From: an uncultured Bacteroidales bacterium
GTDB lineage: Bacteria; Bacteroidota; Bacteroidia; Bacteroidales; Paludibacteraceae
Assembly (NCBI GenBank): GCA_946414805.1
Contig: CAMKPZ010000003.1
Location: 1-64,000, forward strand
Direction: 5' to 3'
Length of the DNA: 64,000 bases
Part shown: one piece after another, positions 7,108 to 15,298 of the stretch
Layout: every line of letters starts with the position of its first letter
Position numbering within the stretch: position 1 is the first letter of the stretch
Program-made: the position numbers and the translations under genes
The notes under the pieces: generated by a model
Databases searched by the model: none
What the model was told of the DNA's origin: nothing
The model's input: only the letters and a program-made list of their open reading frames with translations

Positions 7108-8070
7108 TCAGCTCATCTCGAGCATTCTATTAATAGAGGAGACAGCCTTACGGGCTGTTTCTTCGTTTACATGCATCTCCGGCGACTCGTTAAGCAGACA
7201 ATCATACACTTTCTCAAGCGTATTCATGCGCATGTACTCACATTCGTTACAACTGCAACCTACGCCCTCTGTTACTTCCGGTGGAACCGGAATAAACTCT
7301 TTATCCGGACAGGCTTTCTGCATCTCATGGAGAATACCGCTTTCAGTGGCTATTATAAAGCGTTTGGCGGACGATTTGATTGTGTGCTCTAACAATGCCT
7401 TGGTCGAACCAATTACATCGCTCTGTGCCAAAATGACCGCCTTGCATTCGGGATGTGCGAGTACTTCTACTCCGGGGTTTTCTGCTTTGAGTTGCAATAG
7501 TGCCTCTAACGAGAAACGGCTGTGTACATGGCAGGCTCCGTCCCATAGAAGCATGTTTCTGCCTGTTACGGAATTGATATAAGAACCCAGATTATGATCC
7601 GGACCGAAGATAATCTTCGCGTCTGCAGGCAATTGCTCTACGATCTTTACCGCATTGGAACTCGTCACCACTACATCTGTCAACGCTTTCACATCCGCAG
7701 AAGTGTTCACATAAGAAACTACAATAGGTTTCTGATCTGTGAATTGTGAATTGTCAATTATAAATTGTTTCAAGTCCTCTGCCTTGCAACTGTCTGCCAG
7801 CGAACAACCCGCGTTCATATCCGGGATCAGCACTTTCTTGTCCGGACATAGAATCTTCATCGTCTCTCCCATAAAATGCACGCCGCACATTACTAATATA
7901 TCCGCGTCCACGCGCGTAGCCTGCTGCGCAAGCGCAAGAGAATCTCCGATGAAATCGGCTATTTCTTGTATCTCCGGACGAGTGTAATAGTGTGCGAATA
8001 TAACTGCATTTTTCTTTTTTGCTAATTCGCAAATTGATTGCTTCAGTTTATCCTGCTCGGCTAAGTTCAT
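7108..8070 (-). CDS. nadA: Quinolinate synthase
   Basis: A 320-residue cytoplasmic 4Fe-4S enzyme that condenses iminoaspartate with dihydroxyacetone phosphate to quinolinate in NAD synthesis. Three cluster cysteines are visible in MCGVHFMGET, WDGACHVHSRFS and GCSCNECEYMRMNTLEKVYD, with IFGPDHNLGSYI between them. Length is standard. The segment QFIIDNSQFTDQ (DNA 7739-7766) is encoded by four tandem 7-base units, replacing the usual variable loop before VVSYVNT. No nadB or nadC lies nearby. The 3' end is 12 bases from the end of the convergent VanX-like gene. Confidence 0.95.
   Translation of the reverse strand: MNLAEQDKLKQSICELAKKKNAVIFAHYYTRPEIQEIADFIGDSLALAQQATRVDADILVMCGVHFMGETMKILCPDKKVLIPDMNAGCSLADSCKAEDLKQFIIDNSQFTDQKPIVVSYVNTSADVKALTDVVVTSSNAVKIVEQLPADAKIIFGPDHNLGSYINSVTGRNMLLWDGACHVHSRFSLEALLQLKAENPGVEVLAHPECKAVILAQSDVIGSTKALLEHTIKSSAKRFIIATESGILHEMQKACPDKEFIPVPPEVTEGVGCSCNECEYMRMNTLEKVYDCLLNESPEMHVNEETARKAVSSINRMLEMS
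7739..7766 (+). repeat. Four 7-base units inside nadA
   Basis: GTGAATT, GTGAATT, GTCAATT and ATAAATT run head to tail at 7739-7766. The reading frame of nadA on the other strand passes through unbroken. Confidence 0.75.
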
Positions 8071-8266
8071 ATAATATAAATATTATTTAATTTTAAAAAA
8101 TTCAATGAATATAATTGGGTGTTGAAAATGTCAATAAGTAATCAATTTTCCTCGATTTCAACGGATTATAATGATCTGTAGTTGTGTCAAAAAAGTAAAT
8201 GGATTTAACAACTACTCTGTGGAACAAGTTTTAGACTATACTGCATGTATCCTGTTTACAATTTGT

Positions 8267-9229
8267 TTATAACCATTTCTTTAACTTGAAAATCAGCAAT
8301 ATAAGGAATACCGACAGTAACATCAGTCCGATTGCCCATAGATATCCGTACTGCCAGTGGAGTTCCGGCATAAAATCGAAGTTCATACCATATAGACTGC
8401 CTATCAATGTAGGCGGCAGGAAGATGATATTGATGACTGTAAATATCTTAATGATCTTGTTCTGCTCGATATTAACCAAACCGAGGAATGTATCCTGCAG
8501 GTAGTCAAGACGGTCAAAACCGAATCGGGTATAATCAAAGAGTGAGTTGATATCTTTGATAATCATGGTTAAGCGCGGACCAAGTTCTTCGGGGAAGAAA
8601 TCACATTTCATGAGATTGCTGATAACGCGCTGCTTGTCCAATATGTTCTGACGGATGATCGTCACTTTTTCTTGCAGATCCTTGATCTGTACCAGCAAAT
8701 CTTCATCCACGTGATCGCTATTGGCGTTGATCTGTTGGGATAATTCGGTAATCATATCCGTGGTATCCTCGATCAAGTCGGCGTCTTTCTCCACACGGGT
8801 TTCCATCAGCGCTACCAGCACATGGTATCCGCTCGGGAAATTACGGGTGTTGACAAACATCTTCTTCACTGTCTCGTTAAAACTGTCCAACTCCACATCA
8901 CGGATAGATACAAGAATGGAGTTTTTAATAATGAAGTTCACCGGCTCCATTTCAAAATTAGACTTCAGGAAGTTGCTGTTTGCTACGATGGAATCGTCGG
9001 TTTGTATATATCGGGACGACAACTCGATCTCCTCCATCTCTTCATCTTCCTGAATTTCTATTTTCAGAAATCCCTCCAAGGTATCCTCGGTTTTATCGGA
9101 TACATCGAGTAGATCGATCCAGATGATATCTTTCTTGTCAAGCTCTTTGAGCGCGGAGATAGTGCGTGCTACCTTGATCTTCTCCTTGTCCTTATAGAAT
9201 ATTTTGATTTCAGACATGACTGTTTTCAA
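8267..9229 (-). CDS. corA: CorA-type magnesium transporter
   Basis: A 320-residue CorA/MgtE-like divalent cation channel. A long cytoplasmic alpha/beta and helical part is followed by two C-terminal membrane helices. The pore signature YGMNFDFMPELHW lies between them and a Lys-rich tail (KLKKWL) closes the protein. ATG 9217 (MSEIKIFYKDKEK) may be the true start; with 9229 the gene overlaps the end of ksgA by 20 bases, with 9217 by 8. It is second in an operon with ksgA, read from the promoter at 10091-10122. The 8071-8266 spacer after it (upstream of nadA) is AT-rich, and I see no clear promoter there. Confidence 0.92.
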   Translation of the reverse strand: MKTVMSEIKIFYKDKEKIKVARTISALKELDKKDIIWIDLLDVSDKTEDTLEGFLKIEIQEDEEMEEIELSSRYIQTDDSIVANSNFLKSNFEMEPVNFIIKNSILVSIRDVELDSFNETVKKMFVNTRNFPSGYHVLVALMETRVEKDADLIEDTTDMITELSQQINANSDHVDEDLLVQIKDLQEKVTIIRQNILDKQRVISNLMKCDFFPEELGPRLTMIIKDINSLFDYTRFGFDRLDYLQDTFLGLVNIEQNKIIKIFTVINIIFLPPTLIGSLYGMNFDFMPELHWQYGYLWAIGLMLLSVFLILLIFKLKKWL

Positions 9230-10031
9230 TTAAAGTGGTTAGTTCAATAAATTCTTCAACAGATAGCTGTTCCGGTCTTCGGGTCAGGAACCATTCTAAT
9301 CGTTCTGAGCTTTCGACTTTCGACTTTTGACTTTCGAATAAACTCCGTAGCGAGTTTCTCATCTGTTTTCGTCGCTGGTTAAAAGCTGTTTTCACTACTG
9401 TCTTGAATAATGCTTCGTCGCATTCCAACCGTCGTCGCTTGTTACGCGTCATCCGGATCACGGCCGATTTGACTTTTGGAGGCGGATTGAATACATATTC
9501 ATCCACAGTGAACAAATATTCTATATCGTAATAGGCTTGTAATAATACACTCAATATTCCATAGGCCTTTTTGCCCGGTTTGGAAGCAATACGTTCTGCT
9601 ACTTCCTTTTGGATCATTCCCGAGCAAACAGGAATCCGATCCTTATAATCCAGTACTTTGAAGAAAATCTGACTGGATATATTATAAGGATAATTGCCGA
9701 TGACATTGAATTCACCTTCGGGATAGAGGGTATTCAGATCGAGTTTCAGAAAATCTCCTTCTATCAGCTTCAGCTCCGGATACCACTCCTTCAGATATGC
9801 TACACTCTCACGGTCAATCTCAATGGCCGTGAGTTCTATATTCGGATTTTTGAGGAGATACTGGGTTAACACACCCATTCCGGGACCTATTTCCAATACG
9901 CGTACTTTTTCATTGGTACTTGGTACTTGGTCACTTTGTCCCTTATAGGTGGTTTCAGCAATCTTCTGGGCGACATTCAGGTCCGTCAAGAAGTGCTGCC
10001 CCAGAAATTTCTTGGCATGTACTTGTTGCAT
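9210..10031 (-). CDS. ksgA: 16S rRNA dimethyladenosine transferase (RsmA/KsgA)
   Basis: A 273-residue methyltransferase that dimethylates the two adjacent adenines in helix 45 of 16S rRNA. QVHAKKFLGQHFLTDLNVAQ is the N-terminal signature, VLEIGPGMGVLTQYLL binds S-adenosylmethionine, and IGNYPYNISSQIFFK is the NLPY-type catalytic motif. Two tandem-repeat segments interrupt loops in frame: QSDQVPSTNEK before the SAM motif (9913-9942) and SQKSKVESSE near the C-terminus (9310-9337). Overlap with corA indicates coupled expression. Confidence 0.95.
   Translation of the reverse strand: MQQVHAKKFLGQHFLTDLNVAQKIAETTYKGQSDQVPSTNEKVRVLEIGPGMGVLTQYLLKNPNIELTAIEIDRESVAYLKEWYPELKLIEGDFLKLDLNTLYPEGEFNVIGNYPYNISSQIFFKVLDYKDRIPVCSGMIQKEVAERIASKPGKKAYGILSVLLQAYYDIEYLFTVDEYVFNPPPKVKSAVIRMTRNKRRRLECDEALFKTVVKTAFNQRRKQMRNSLRSLFESQKSKVESSERLEWFLTRRPEQLSVEEFIELTTLIENSHV
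9310..9337 (+). repeat. Four 7-base units inside ksgA
   Basis: Three CTTTCGA and one CTTTTGA at 9310-9337. The same unit family reappears inside ileS at 24244-24271. Confidence 0.75.
9913..9942 (+). repeat. TTGGTAC-type repeat inside ksgA
   Basis: Two TTGGTAC units followed by TTGGTCAC and TTTGTCCC. Related arrays occur at 11995-12016 and 50558-50586. Confidence 0.7.
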
Positions 10032-10090
10032 TGTTCGGGTGATAATCGTCCATAGAGTTATTACTTTTAGTTAACCTTCGAAATCGGCTG

Positions 10091-10122
10091 CAAAAGTACT
10101 ACTTTTTTTTGAATTATACAAA
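10091..10122 (-). promoter_or_regulatory. Bacteroidetes promoter for ksgA-corA
   Basis: On the minus strand, TTTG (complement of 10119-10122) and TACTTTTG (complement of 10091-10098). Confidence 0.7.
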
Positions 10123-10168
10123 TTTATCGGCAAAAAAGCGAGTTTTTGTTCGCTTTTTAATCAAAAAT

Positions 10169-10200
10169 ATTGCGTATATGAAAAAAATATACTATCTTTG
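10169..10200 (+). promoter_or_regulatory. Bacteroidetes promoter for the GtrA-like gene
   Basis: ATTG at 10169-10172 (imperfect TTTG) and TATCTTTG at 10193-10200. The -7 box excludes any gene start before about 10207. Confidence 0.6.
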
Positions 10201-10221
10201 CACCTGCAAAGATTTGCTACT

Positions 10222-10737
10222 ATGCGCCGATTAGCTCAAATAGTAACGAGAATAATTGATTTCTTCTATCGTCCTTTTGATAAATGGATATCCAGACAAT
10301 TATTCCGTTATGCCGCCTGCGGAGGCGGAAACATGGCGTTGGATCTGCTTCTTTATTTCTTGATCTATAATTTCGTCATCGGGCACGATCTGGTATATTT
10401 AAATCTTCAAATCTTCAAATCTTCAAACCTTCAAATTTGTTTGACCCCTCATATTGCTACCCTTTGTATCGTTTTTCCGATTACGCTCCTGACGGGTTTT
10501 TGGCTGCAGAAATATGTCACTTTCACGCAATCTGATCTACACGGTGCACGCCAACTCGCGCGATATATACTGATAGTGATGATCAATCTGGCTATCAATT
10601 ATTTCGGTCTCAAACTCTGTGTCGAGACTTTCGGATGGTATCCAACGCCTTCAAAACTCGTCATCACAGTCATAACGGTAATAATCAGTTATCTCGGCCA
10701 GAAATATTATACTTTTCGAGTCAATAAATCTAAATAA
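10222..10737 (+). CDS. GtrA-like membrane protein
   Basis: The 171-residue product from ATG 10222 has four hydrophobic segments in the GtrA pattern (FRYAACGGGNMALDLLLYF, HIATLCIVFPITLLTGFWL, YILIVMINLAINYFGLKL, ITVITVIISYLGQKYYTF). GtrA proteins help move undecaprenyl-linked sugars across the inner membrane for wall or lipopolysaccharide decoration. A Bacteroidales feature is the long loop after the first helix. Here part of that loop (LQIFKSSNLQI) is encoded by 8-base tandem repeats. The start was set by the promoter -7 box, which lies upstream. No glycosyltransferase is adjacent. Confidence 0.85.
   Translation: MRRLAQIVTRIIDFFYRPFDKWISRQLFRYAACGGGNMALDLLLYFLIYNFVIGHDLVYLNLQIFKSSNLQICLTPHIATLCIVFPITLLTGFWLQKYVTFTQSDLHGARQLARYILIVMINLAINYFGLKLCVETFGWYPTPSKLVITVITVIISYLGQKYYTFRVNKSK
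10401..10432 (+). repeat. Four 8-base units inside the GtrA-like gene
   Basis: Three AAATCTTC units and one AAACCTTC; the frame continues. Confidence 0.75.
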
Positions 10738-10758
10738 CCAATCACCAATAACCAATCA
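10738..10758 (+). repeat. Three 7-base units between genes
   Basis: ACCAATC, ACCAATA, ACCAATC fill the spacer just before the next gene. An intergenic relative of the in-gene arrays. Confidence 0.6.
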
Positions 10759-10766
10759 TAAAAGCC

Positions 10767-11855
10767 ATGTTACACACATTATGTTCTGAGCTCCACACGG
10801 AGACCGCGACGATTCCCTTCAAGGTATCGGATTCGTTTATCGATGAAAATCAAGTAGTAGCTGTTCTCACCGGAGGAACGGAGGCGCAGTTTGTTGATCT
10901 CGTTAAGCAGAAGAAGATCGACCTCAAGCGTCCTGTTTATCTGTTGGTTAGCGGTTACAGCAACTCTCTGGCCGCAGCCTTTGAGATTGTTAGTTTCATC
11001 CGCCAGCGTAATGGTATTGCAAAGGTAATGCAGCACGCGAAGGACACGATTTTCCCGGAGGAAAGCGAGACGGATTCACTCACCCGTGTTCCGCTGGAGA
11101 AAGTGCTCCACAGTGATGTCAAACAGCGTCTGGGTGTGATCGGCAAACCTTCCGATTGGTTGATCGCTTCCAGCGTGGATTACAAGGATGTCCTCAAGAA
11201 GATGAATTGCGAACTGGTGGATATCCCTATCGAGGAGGTAAGCAGCCTGGGCGAAGTGGATCCAGGTATGAAAGGAGCTGAGGCTATCTATGCCCGCGTG
11301 AAGGAAATCATCGCTAAGTACAAACTTGATGGCGTTACCCTGCGTTGCTTCGATCTGCTCAAGACAGTCAAGAACACCGGTTGTATCGCTATGAGTAAAA
11401 TCAATGACGAAGGTATTCCTGCCGGTTGCGAAAGCGATATTCCGGTGCTGCTGACGATGATGATCTGCAAGCGTCTCACGGGCGAACCGGGCTTTATGGT
11501 GAACCCTGCACGTATCCAGCCCGACGGACAAATGCTTCTTGCGCACTGTACTATTCCGTTGAAGATGACCGAGAAACACGAATATACCACCCATTTCGAA
11601 TCGGGTATAGGTGTGGCTATCCATGGCGAACTGCCTACAGGCGATTACACCCTTGTCAAACTCAGCGGTGATATGAAGCGTCTCTTGGCGGTTAATGTCA
11701 CGCTCACCCGTTGCCAGTACGAGCAGAACCTCTGCCGCACACAGGTGTGGATCCAGTCTACGCCGATCGTCAGCCAGTATTTCCTGACTTCTCCTATCGC
11801 GAACCACCACCTCCTTATCCGCGGTCATCAGGCTGCTAAATTCTGGAGACCGTAA
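10767..11855 (+). CDS. L-fucose isomerase-like sugar isomerase family protein
   Basis: The 362-residue cytoplasmic protein resembles the fucose/arabinose isomerase-like family found in Bacteroidetes and archaea. GVTLRCFDLL, AMSKINDEGIPAGCESDIP and the C-terminal TSPIANHHLLIRGHQA resemble the metal-binding and substrate regions of the fucose isomerase C-terminal domain. In true isomerases this fold interconverts aldose and ketose sugars with Mn2+. The protein is much shorter than FucI (about 590), lacking the N-terminal domains, so the reaction is uncertain. It lies 29 bases after the GtrA-like gene and ends at a strong bidirectional terminator. Confidence 0.65.
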   Translation: MLHTLCSELHTETATIPFKVSDSFIDENQVVAVLTGGTEAQFVDLVKQKKIDLKRPVYLLVSGYSNSLAAAFEIVSFIRQRNGIAKVMQHAKDTIFPEESETDSLTRVPLEKVLHSDVKQRLGVIGKPSDWLIASSVDYKDVLKKMNCELVDIPIEEVSSLGEVDPGMKGAEAIYARVKEIIAKYKLDGVTLRCFDLLKTVKNTGCIAMSKINDEGIPAGCESDIPVLLTMMICKRLTGEPGFMVNPARIQPDGQMLLAHCTIPLKMTEKHEYTTHFESGIGVAIHGELPTGDYTLVKLSGDMKRLLAVNVTLTRCQYEQNLCRTQVWIQSTPIVSQYFLTSPIANHHLLIRGHQAAKFWRP

Positions 11856-11871
11856 CTGTCCGCGTACATAG

Positions 11872-11902
11872 AAAATGCCCGACCGACGGCCGGGCATTTT
11901 TC
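11872..11902. terminator. Bidirectional intrinsic terminator
   Basis: AAAATGCCCG at 11872-11881 pairs with the CGGGCATTTT that ends at about 11900, across a short loop. A on one side and T on the other allow function in both directions. It separates two convergent genes. Confidence 0.85.
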
Positions 11903-11914
11903 ATACACTCTTGC

Positions 11915-14890
11915 TTACAGCTCGATCCCTAAAATGGAATACTTCTTCTCGCCGCGAAGGATATAAAGCACGCCGTTCTGCAGCACTTTTCTACTTGGTA
12001 CTTCGTCCCTTTGTACATCCTCGAAACCTTCCGTATTCGGCAGATCGGTGCGACCCCAGCTCACCTCATCCACATAATAGGTTACTGTCCCGTCGCCGCC
12101 GTTCGGACTTTTGTATCGGAATGCGAAGAAGAATACATCTGCGATATTCGGCTGGTTCTCCAGATGGATCTGGAATGGCACCCACACATTGTTCTCGTCA
12201 GCCGTCTTCGGGATCGATAGACCGTCGAACTGCTGGAAGAACACATTGTTCGGATCCGTCGCATCGATATAGAAGAGATCGAAGCTGGCTTTATTACCGT
12301 CATCCGGCATATATTCGCCCATTACGCTGAAGGCGAAGATCTTTCCTTCTGCATTCTTGTAATCCAATGCCGGAGTAACAAGCCACATCTCCCACGTGTC
12401 GGTGGAGTCCTTGCCGTACTGGTAAGCCGTCGCCTTGGCGCTCTTGTTATCGTTTCCGGCATAACTTACCTGACTGTTGTCCTGGCCTCTCCACGGCCGT
12501 GCATCCGCTTTCGCTATGTTCTGCCATCCGTCCAGAAGAACGGTCTCGTTATGCTTGACGCTCTCGAAATCCTCGTTCAGCAATGCTCTCGGATTAGTCA
12601 TGTCCCATCGGAACGAAGTGCTCCAGTCGATCGTCTCTTCGCTCTGTGCCACAGCCTTGCCGTTCAGCGTTACTACCACCGGTTCTGCGCCTTCCGTACG
12701 AAGTGTCAGAGTGGACTGGTAGGTGCCTTCTTCCAACGGCGTGAAGTAGATCGTCACCTCCGATTCCCAGTTCTTGGCGAGTACGCTCTCCACTGTCGTA
12801 AATGCTGCGCCTTCCACGTGGTTGACACTCAGATAGACATAATCCGTGCAGTTCTCGCTCTTCACGGTGATCTTGCCGCTGATCTGCTTGCCTACGATAG
12901 TCTCGAAACTCGGTATTTCGCTCGTCACGCTTATGGTCGGTACAGCCGAAGGATCGGTGCAACTGCCGCGCAGCGAAATGATATCCGGCAGGATTGTGGT
13001 ATGCTGGGCGTTGTCGAAGATCAGCGATGCGCTATGCGTGCCCGCGCTCGTGGGCGCGTATGTTATAATAAGGTCTAAATCGCTCTGATCGGCGGCTAAC
13101 TCACTCGCTGATAACCGGAAATGCCCTTTGTCGCTACCGCCGATATAGAAAGTCGTCGGGCCTTCCAAATTGCCTTGTTTGATATGGATAGTCTGGAAAT
13201 CAACGCTCTCTCCGATCTCGCAACTCACGCTCGACACTTTGTTTGGCGTCACGCTGATAAACGGCTCGTTCTGCTCTGCTTCAACAAGACTGAAATCGTC
13301 GAACAGCACATTGGCGTTCTTCGGTACGGTGACGCGTATCAGCAGTTTGGAGGAGTTAACCGGTTTGGTGGTACGGACGCTGAACTCCTGCCACTCATTG
13401 CCGGCTTCCGTGCAGATAGCGCGTTGCAGCAGCTCGGCATCGTGTTTCTTCATCTCGTCTGCATTTCCGCTGCTGATCGGTGTCCAGTAGCAATCAAGCC
13501 CGATAGCGCCTCCTTCCGGCAGACTCTGCGCTTTGTAATGCAGCTTCAGTTCGAACGGAGTACCGCCTGCGTAGTCCGCGTCCGTCAGAGATATGTCTTG
13601 CTCCAGAATACCGTTGCGGGTGGGTTGGACACGCATCGCCTCTTCGCCTTCTGCTACATCTTCGCTCTCTACGCTTGCACCCGAACCGTTCCAGCTCCAG
13701 TCGTCGAAGGAGCAACCGAACATCGCATTGCAACTGTTTTCTTCAAAACTGCCGTTTGCCAACAGGTTTGTTCCGGCTGCAGGCACAGGTGCTTTGGCTG
13801 TCCAGCTTACAGTGATAATCTGATCGCTTGCACCAGCGGACGAAAGTGTCACTTCTGCATTGCCTGCTCCGTCTTTTGGGGCGGTCAGGGTCAGCGCCAG
13901 ACTGTAACCGGCTTCCGCTTCTGCTTTGGAGATAGTATTCACTTTGGGCACCAACGCGCTGTTGTTGGATGCAACGCTGATTCCGCCTTGCAGACTGCTG
14001 CCGCTCACTTGGATCGTCTTCTCGATAGCTGCGCCGGTCGTCACTTCGCCGAAAGCCAGACTGCTTTTCACTTGTATCTCCGGCTGAGGCTGACTGCTGT
14101 CTTCCCATAGCTCGCTCCATTGGCTCACTACACGGATCTCGTCTATCAGCATACCGGTAGGCGTGTTACCGTTCGAGCAAAGCGCTATGCCCACTAACGA
14201 TCCTGCATCGGCGCTTGCTGTACTCGGATTGACGCTCACCACTGCTGCATTCTGTTCCTCCGGAGTGGGGTTGATATAGAGACGCACCAGATCGTTCTTC
14301 TCGCCTTCCACAAACTCATATTCGGCTACCACCAGATAGGTCTCGCCGGTCTTCAGACTGTTTGCGGCAAACTGCGGTGTCTCGCCGCGACGCGAAACGC
14401 CTAAATGGAAAGTGTTCTCATCCACACTCTGAATAATCACACGGCCGTTCAGACTGCCTAAGGCATTGTTCGAAGCGTCGATAGCAAAACTCATAATACT
14501 GTTGTTGGCATTCGATGCACTCATGGCATTTTGGGTCGTCTGCAATACGCTTGCTTTCAGCAGAAACGCCAGATACGCCTTTTCGCCGCTCAGTGCGTTC
14601 TTGAAAAGGATATAGTCTCTGCTGTGGTTGGCGCTGAACTGTACGGCTTTTCCGCTTGTCGCTGAGCAGTAATCGCTTTTCGTCAACTGACCGTTCACTA
14701 CCTGAAACTGCACTGACCCGGGGCTGTAAGTATGCCAGTTGCTGTCGTTGGGTAATGTTCCGCCCGACGACCATGTACTGGTGGATAGTGTTCCCAAACT
14801 ACGGTCAAAACTCTCCCGCAGAACCACACTGGCTTGGATACTTCCGATCCCGATCATTCCCGCGCATAGTAATGCAAAAATCTTCTTCAT
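11915..14890 (-). CDS. Large secreted multidomain protein with C-terminal sorting-like tail
   Basis: The 991-residue protein starts with a signal peptide (MKKIFALLCAGMIGIGSIQA). Several beta-rich modules follow: an N-terminal lectin-like region with ESFDRSLGTL, two or three Ig-like repeats (IQVKSSLAFGEVTTGA, FISVTPNKVSS, ISVTSEIPSFET), a galactose-binding-like module around NLLANGSFEEN, and a choice-of-anchor J-like region (LLNEDFESVKHN, DTWEMWLVTPALDYKNAEGK). The last 25 residues (KVLQNGVLYILRGEKKYSIL) resemble the tail of the 15299 product and may direct export or surface attachment. No catalytic residues are recognised; adhesion or glycan binding is inferred. A tandem-repeat segment (DVQRDEVPSRK) lies just before the tail. 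It is read from its own promoter, divergent from the 15299 gene. Confidence 0.8.
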   Translation of the reverse strand: MKKIFALLCAGMIGIGSIQASVVLRESFDRSLGTLSTSTWSSGGTLPNDSNWHTYSPGSVQFQVVNGQLTKSDYCSATSGKAVQFSANHSRDYILFKNALSGEKAYLAFLLKASVLQTTQNAMSASNANNSIMSFAIDASNNALGSLNGRVIIQSVDENTFHLGVSRRGETPQFAANSLKTGETYLVVAEYEFVEGEKNDLVRLYINPTPEEQNAAVVSVNPSTASADAGSLVGIALCSNGNTPTGMLIDEIRVVSQWSELWEDSSQPQPEIQVKSSLAFGEVTTGAAIEKTIQVSGSSLQGGISVASNNSALVPKVNTISKAEAEAGYSLALTLTAPKDGAGNAEVTLSSAGASDQIITVSWTAKAPVPAAGTNLLANGSFEENSCNAMFGCSFDDWSWNGSGASVESEDVAEGEEAMRVQPTRNGILEQDISLTDADYAGGTPFELKLHYKAQSLPEGGAIGLDCYWTPISSGNADEMKKHDAELLQRAICTEAGNEWQEFSVRTTKPVNSSKLLIRVTVPKNANVLFDDFSLVEAEQNEPFISVTPNKVSSVSCEIGESVDFQTIHIKQGNLEGPTTFYIGGSDKGHFRLSASELAADQSDLDLIITYAPTSAGTHSASLIFDNAQHTTILPDIISLRGSCTDPSAVPTISVTSEIPSFETIVGKQISGKITVKSENCTDYVYLSVNHVEGAAFTTVESVLAKNWESEVTIYFTPLEEGTYQSTLTLRTEGAEPVVVTLNGKAVAQSEETIDWSTSFRWDMTNPRALLNEDFESVKHNETVLLDGWQNIAKADARPWRGQDNSQVSYAGNDNKSAKATAYQYGKDSTDTWEMWLVTPALDYKNAEGKIFAFSVMGEYMPDDGNKASFDLFYIDATDPNNVFFQQFDGLSIPKTADENNVWVPFQIHLENQPNIADVFFFAFRYKSPNGGDGTVTYYVDEVSWGRTDLPNTEGFEDVQRDEVPSRKVLQNGVLYILRGEKKYSILGIEL
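11995..12016 (+). repeat. Tandem repeat inside the secreted protein gene
   Basis: TTGGTAC, TTCGTCCC, TTTGTAC. Same family as 9913-9942 and 50558-50586; all three arrays encode variants of a Gln/Asp/Val/Ser-rich peptide. Confidence 0.6.
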
Positions 14891-14959
14891 ACAATATATA
14901 TTTTTAAAATTTATTACATTAATCCATTCTTATTTTTCTTTCAATAATCAAACCGCCTG

Positions 14960-14991
14960 CAAAATTACAACATTTATTTGAATTATGCAAA
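14960..14991 (-). promoter_or_regulatory. Bacteroidetes promoter for the 991-residue secreted protein
   Basis: Minus-strand TTTG (14988-14991) and TAATTTTG (14960-14967). The leader is about 65 bases. Confidence 0.7.
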
Positions 14992-15078
14992 TTTCCGCCC
15001 ATAAAAATAGAATTCTGCTCCCAATTTAACATCAAAATGTAAGAAAATGAAGTAAAATTACATTTTTTTGTTAAAATA

Positions 15079-15110
15079 TTTGCATGTTTTTTTATTTTTG
15101 CTTATCTTTG
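15079..15110 (+). promoter_or_regulatory. Bacteroidetes promoter for the 15299 gene
   Basis: TTTG 15079-15082 and TATCTTTG 15103-15110. Confidence 0.75.
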
Positions 15111-15187
15111 CACCGAATTTGTGACATTCTGCTCAATCGGCAACAAAAAAGTATCCGGTTATTAAGATTCACACAATTCTGCTCGGT

Positions 15188-15231
15188 GTCGGGGTCATGT
15201 CGAGGTCAAGTCGAGAGCAAGTCGTGGTCAT
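15188..15231 (+). repeat. Four tandem 11-base repeats (locus C)
   Basis: Units at 15188-15198, 15199-15209, 15210-15220 and 15221-15231 share the consensus GTCGRGGTCAW. A fifth, degraded unit may follow. They lie between the promoter and the ATG at 15299. Confidence 0.8.
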
Positions 15232-15298
15232 CTCGTATCCGGAACTGGCACAAATTATATACGATTATTAAGATTTTTAACTAAAAAAGGTATTCGTC

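Noticed and set aside
7108..8070. Tandem repeat in nadA as a sign of a pseudogene
   Set aside because: The frame, length and all cluster cysteines are intact on both sides of the repeat.
13121..14110. Plus-strand open frame of 329 codons opposite the 991-residue secreted protein gene
   Set aside because: Cys/His/Arg-rich composition without domain; the minus frame has signal peptide, Ig-like modules and promoter.
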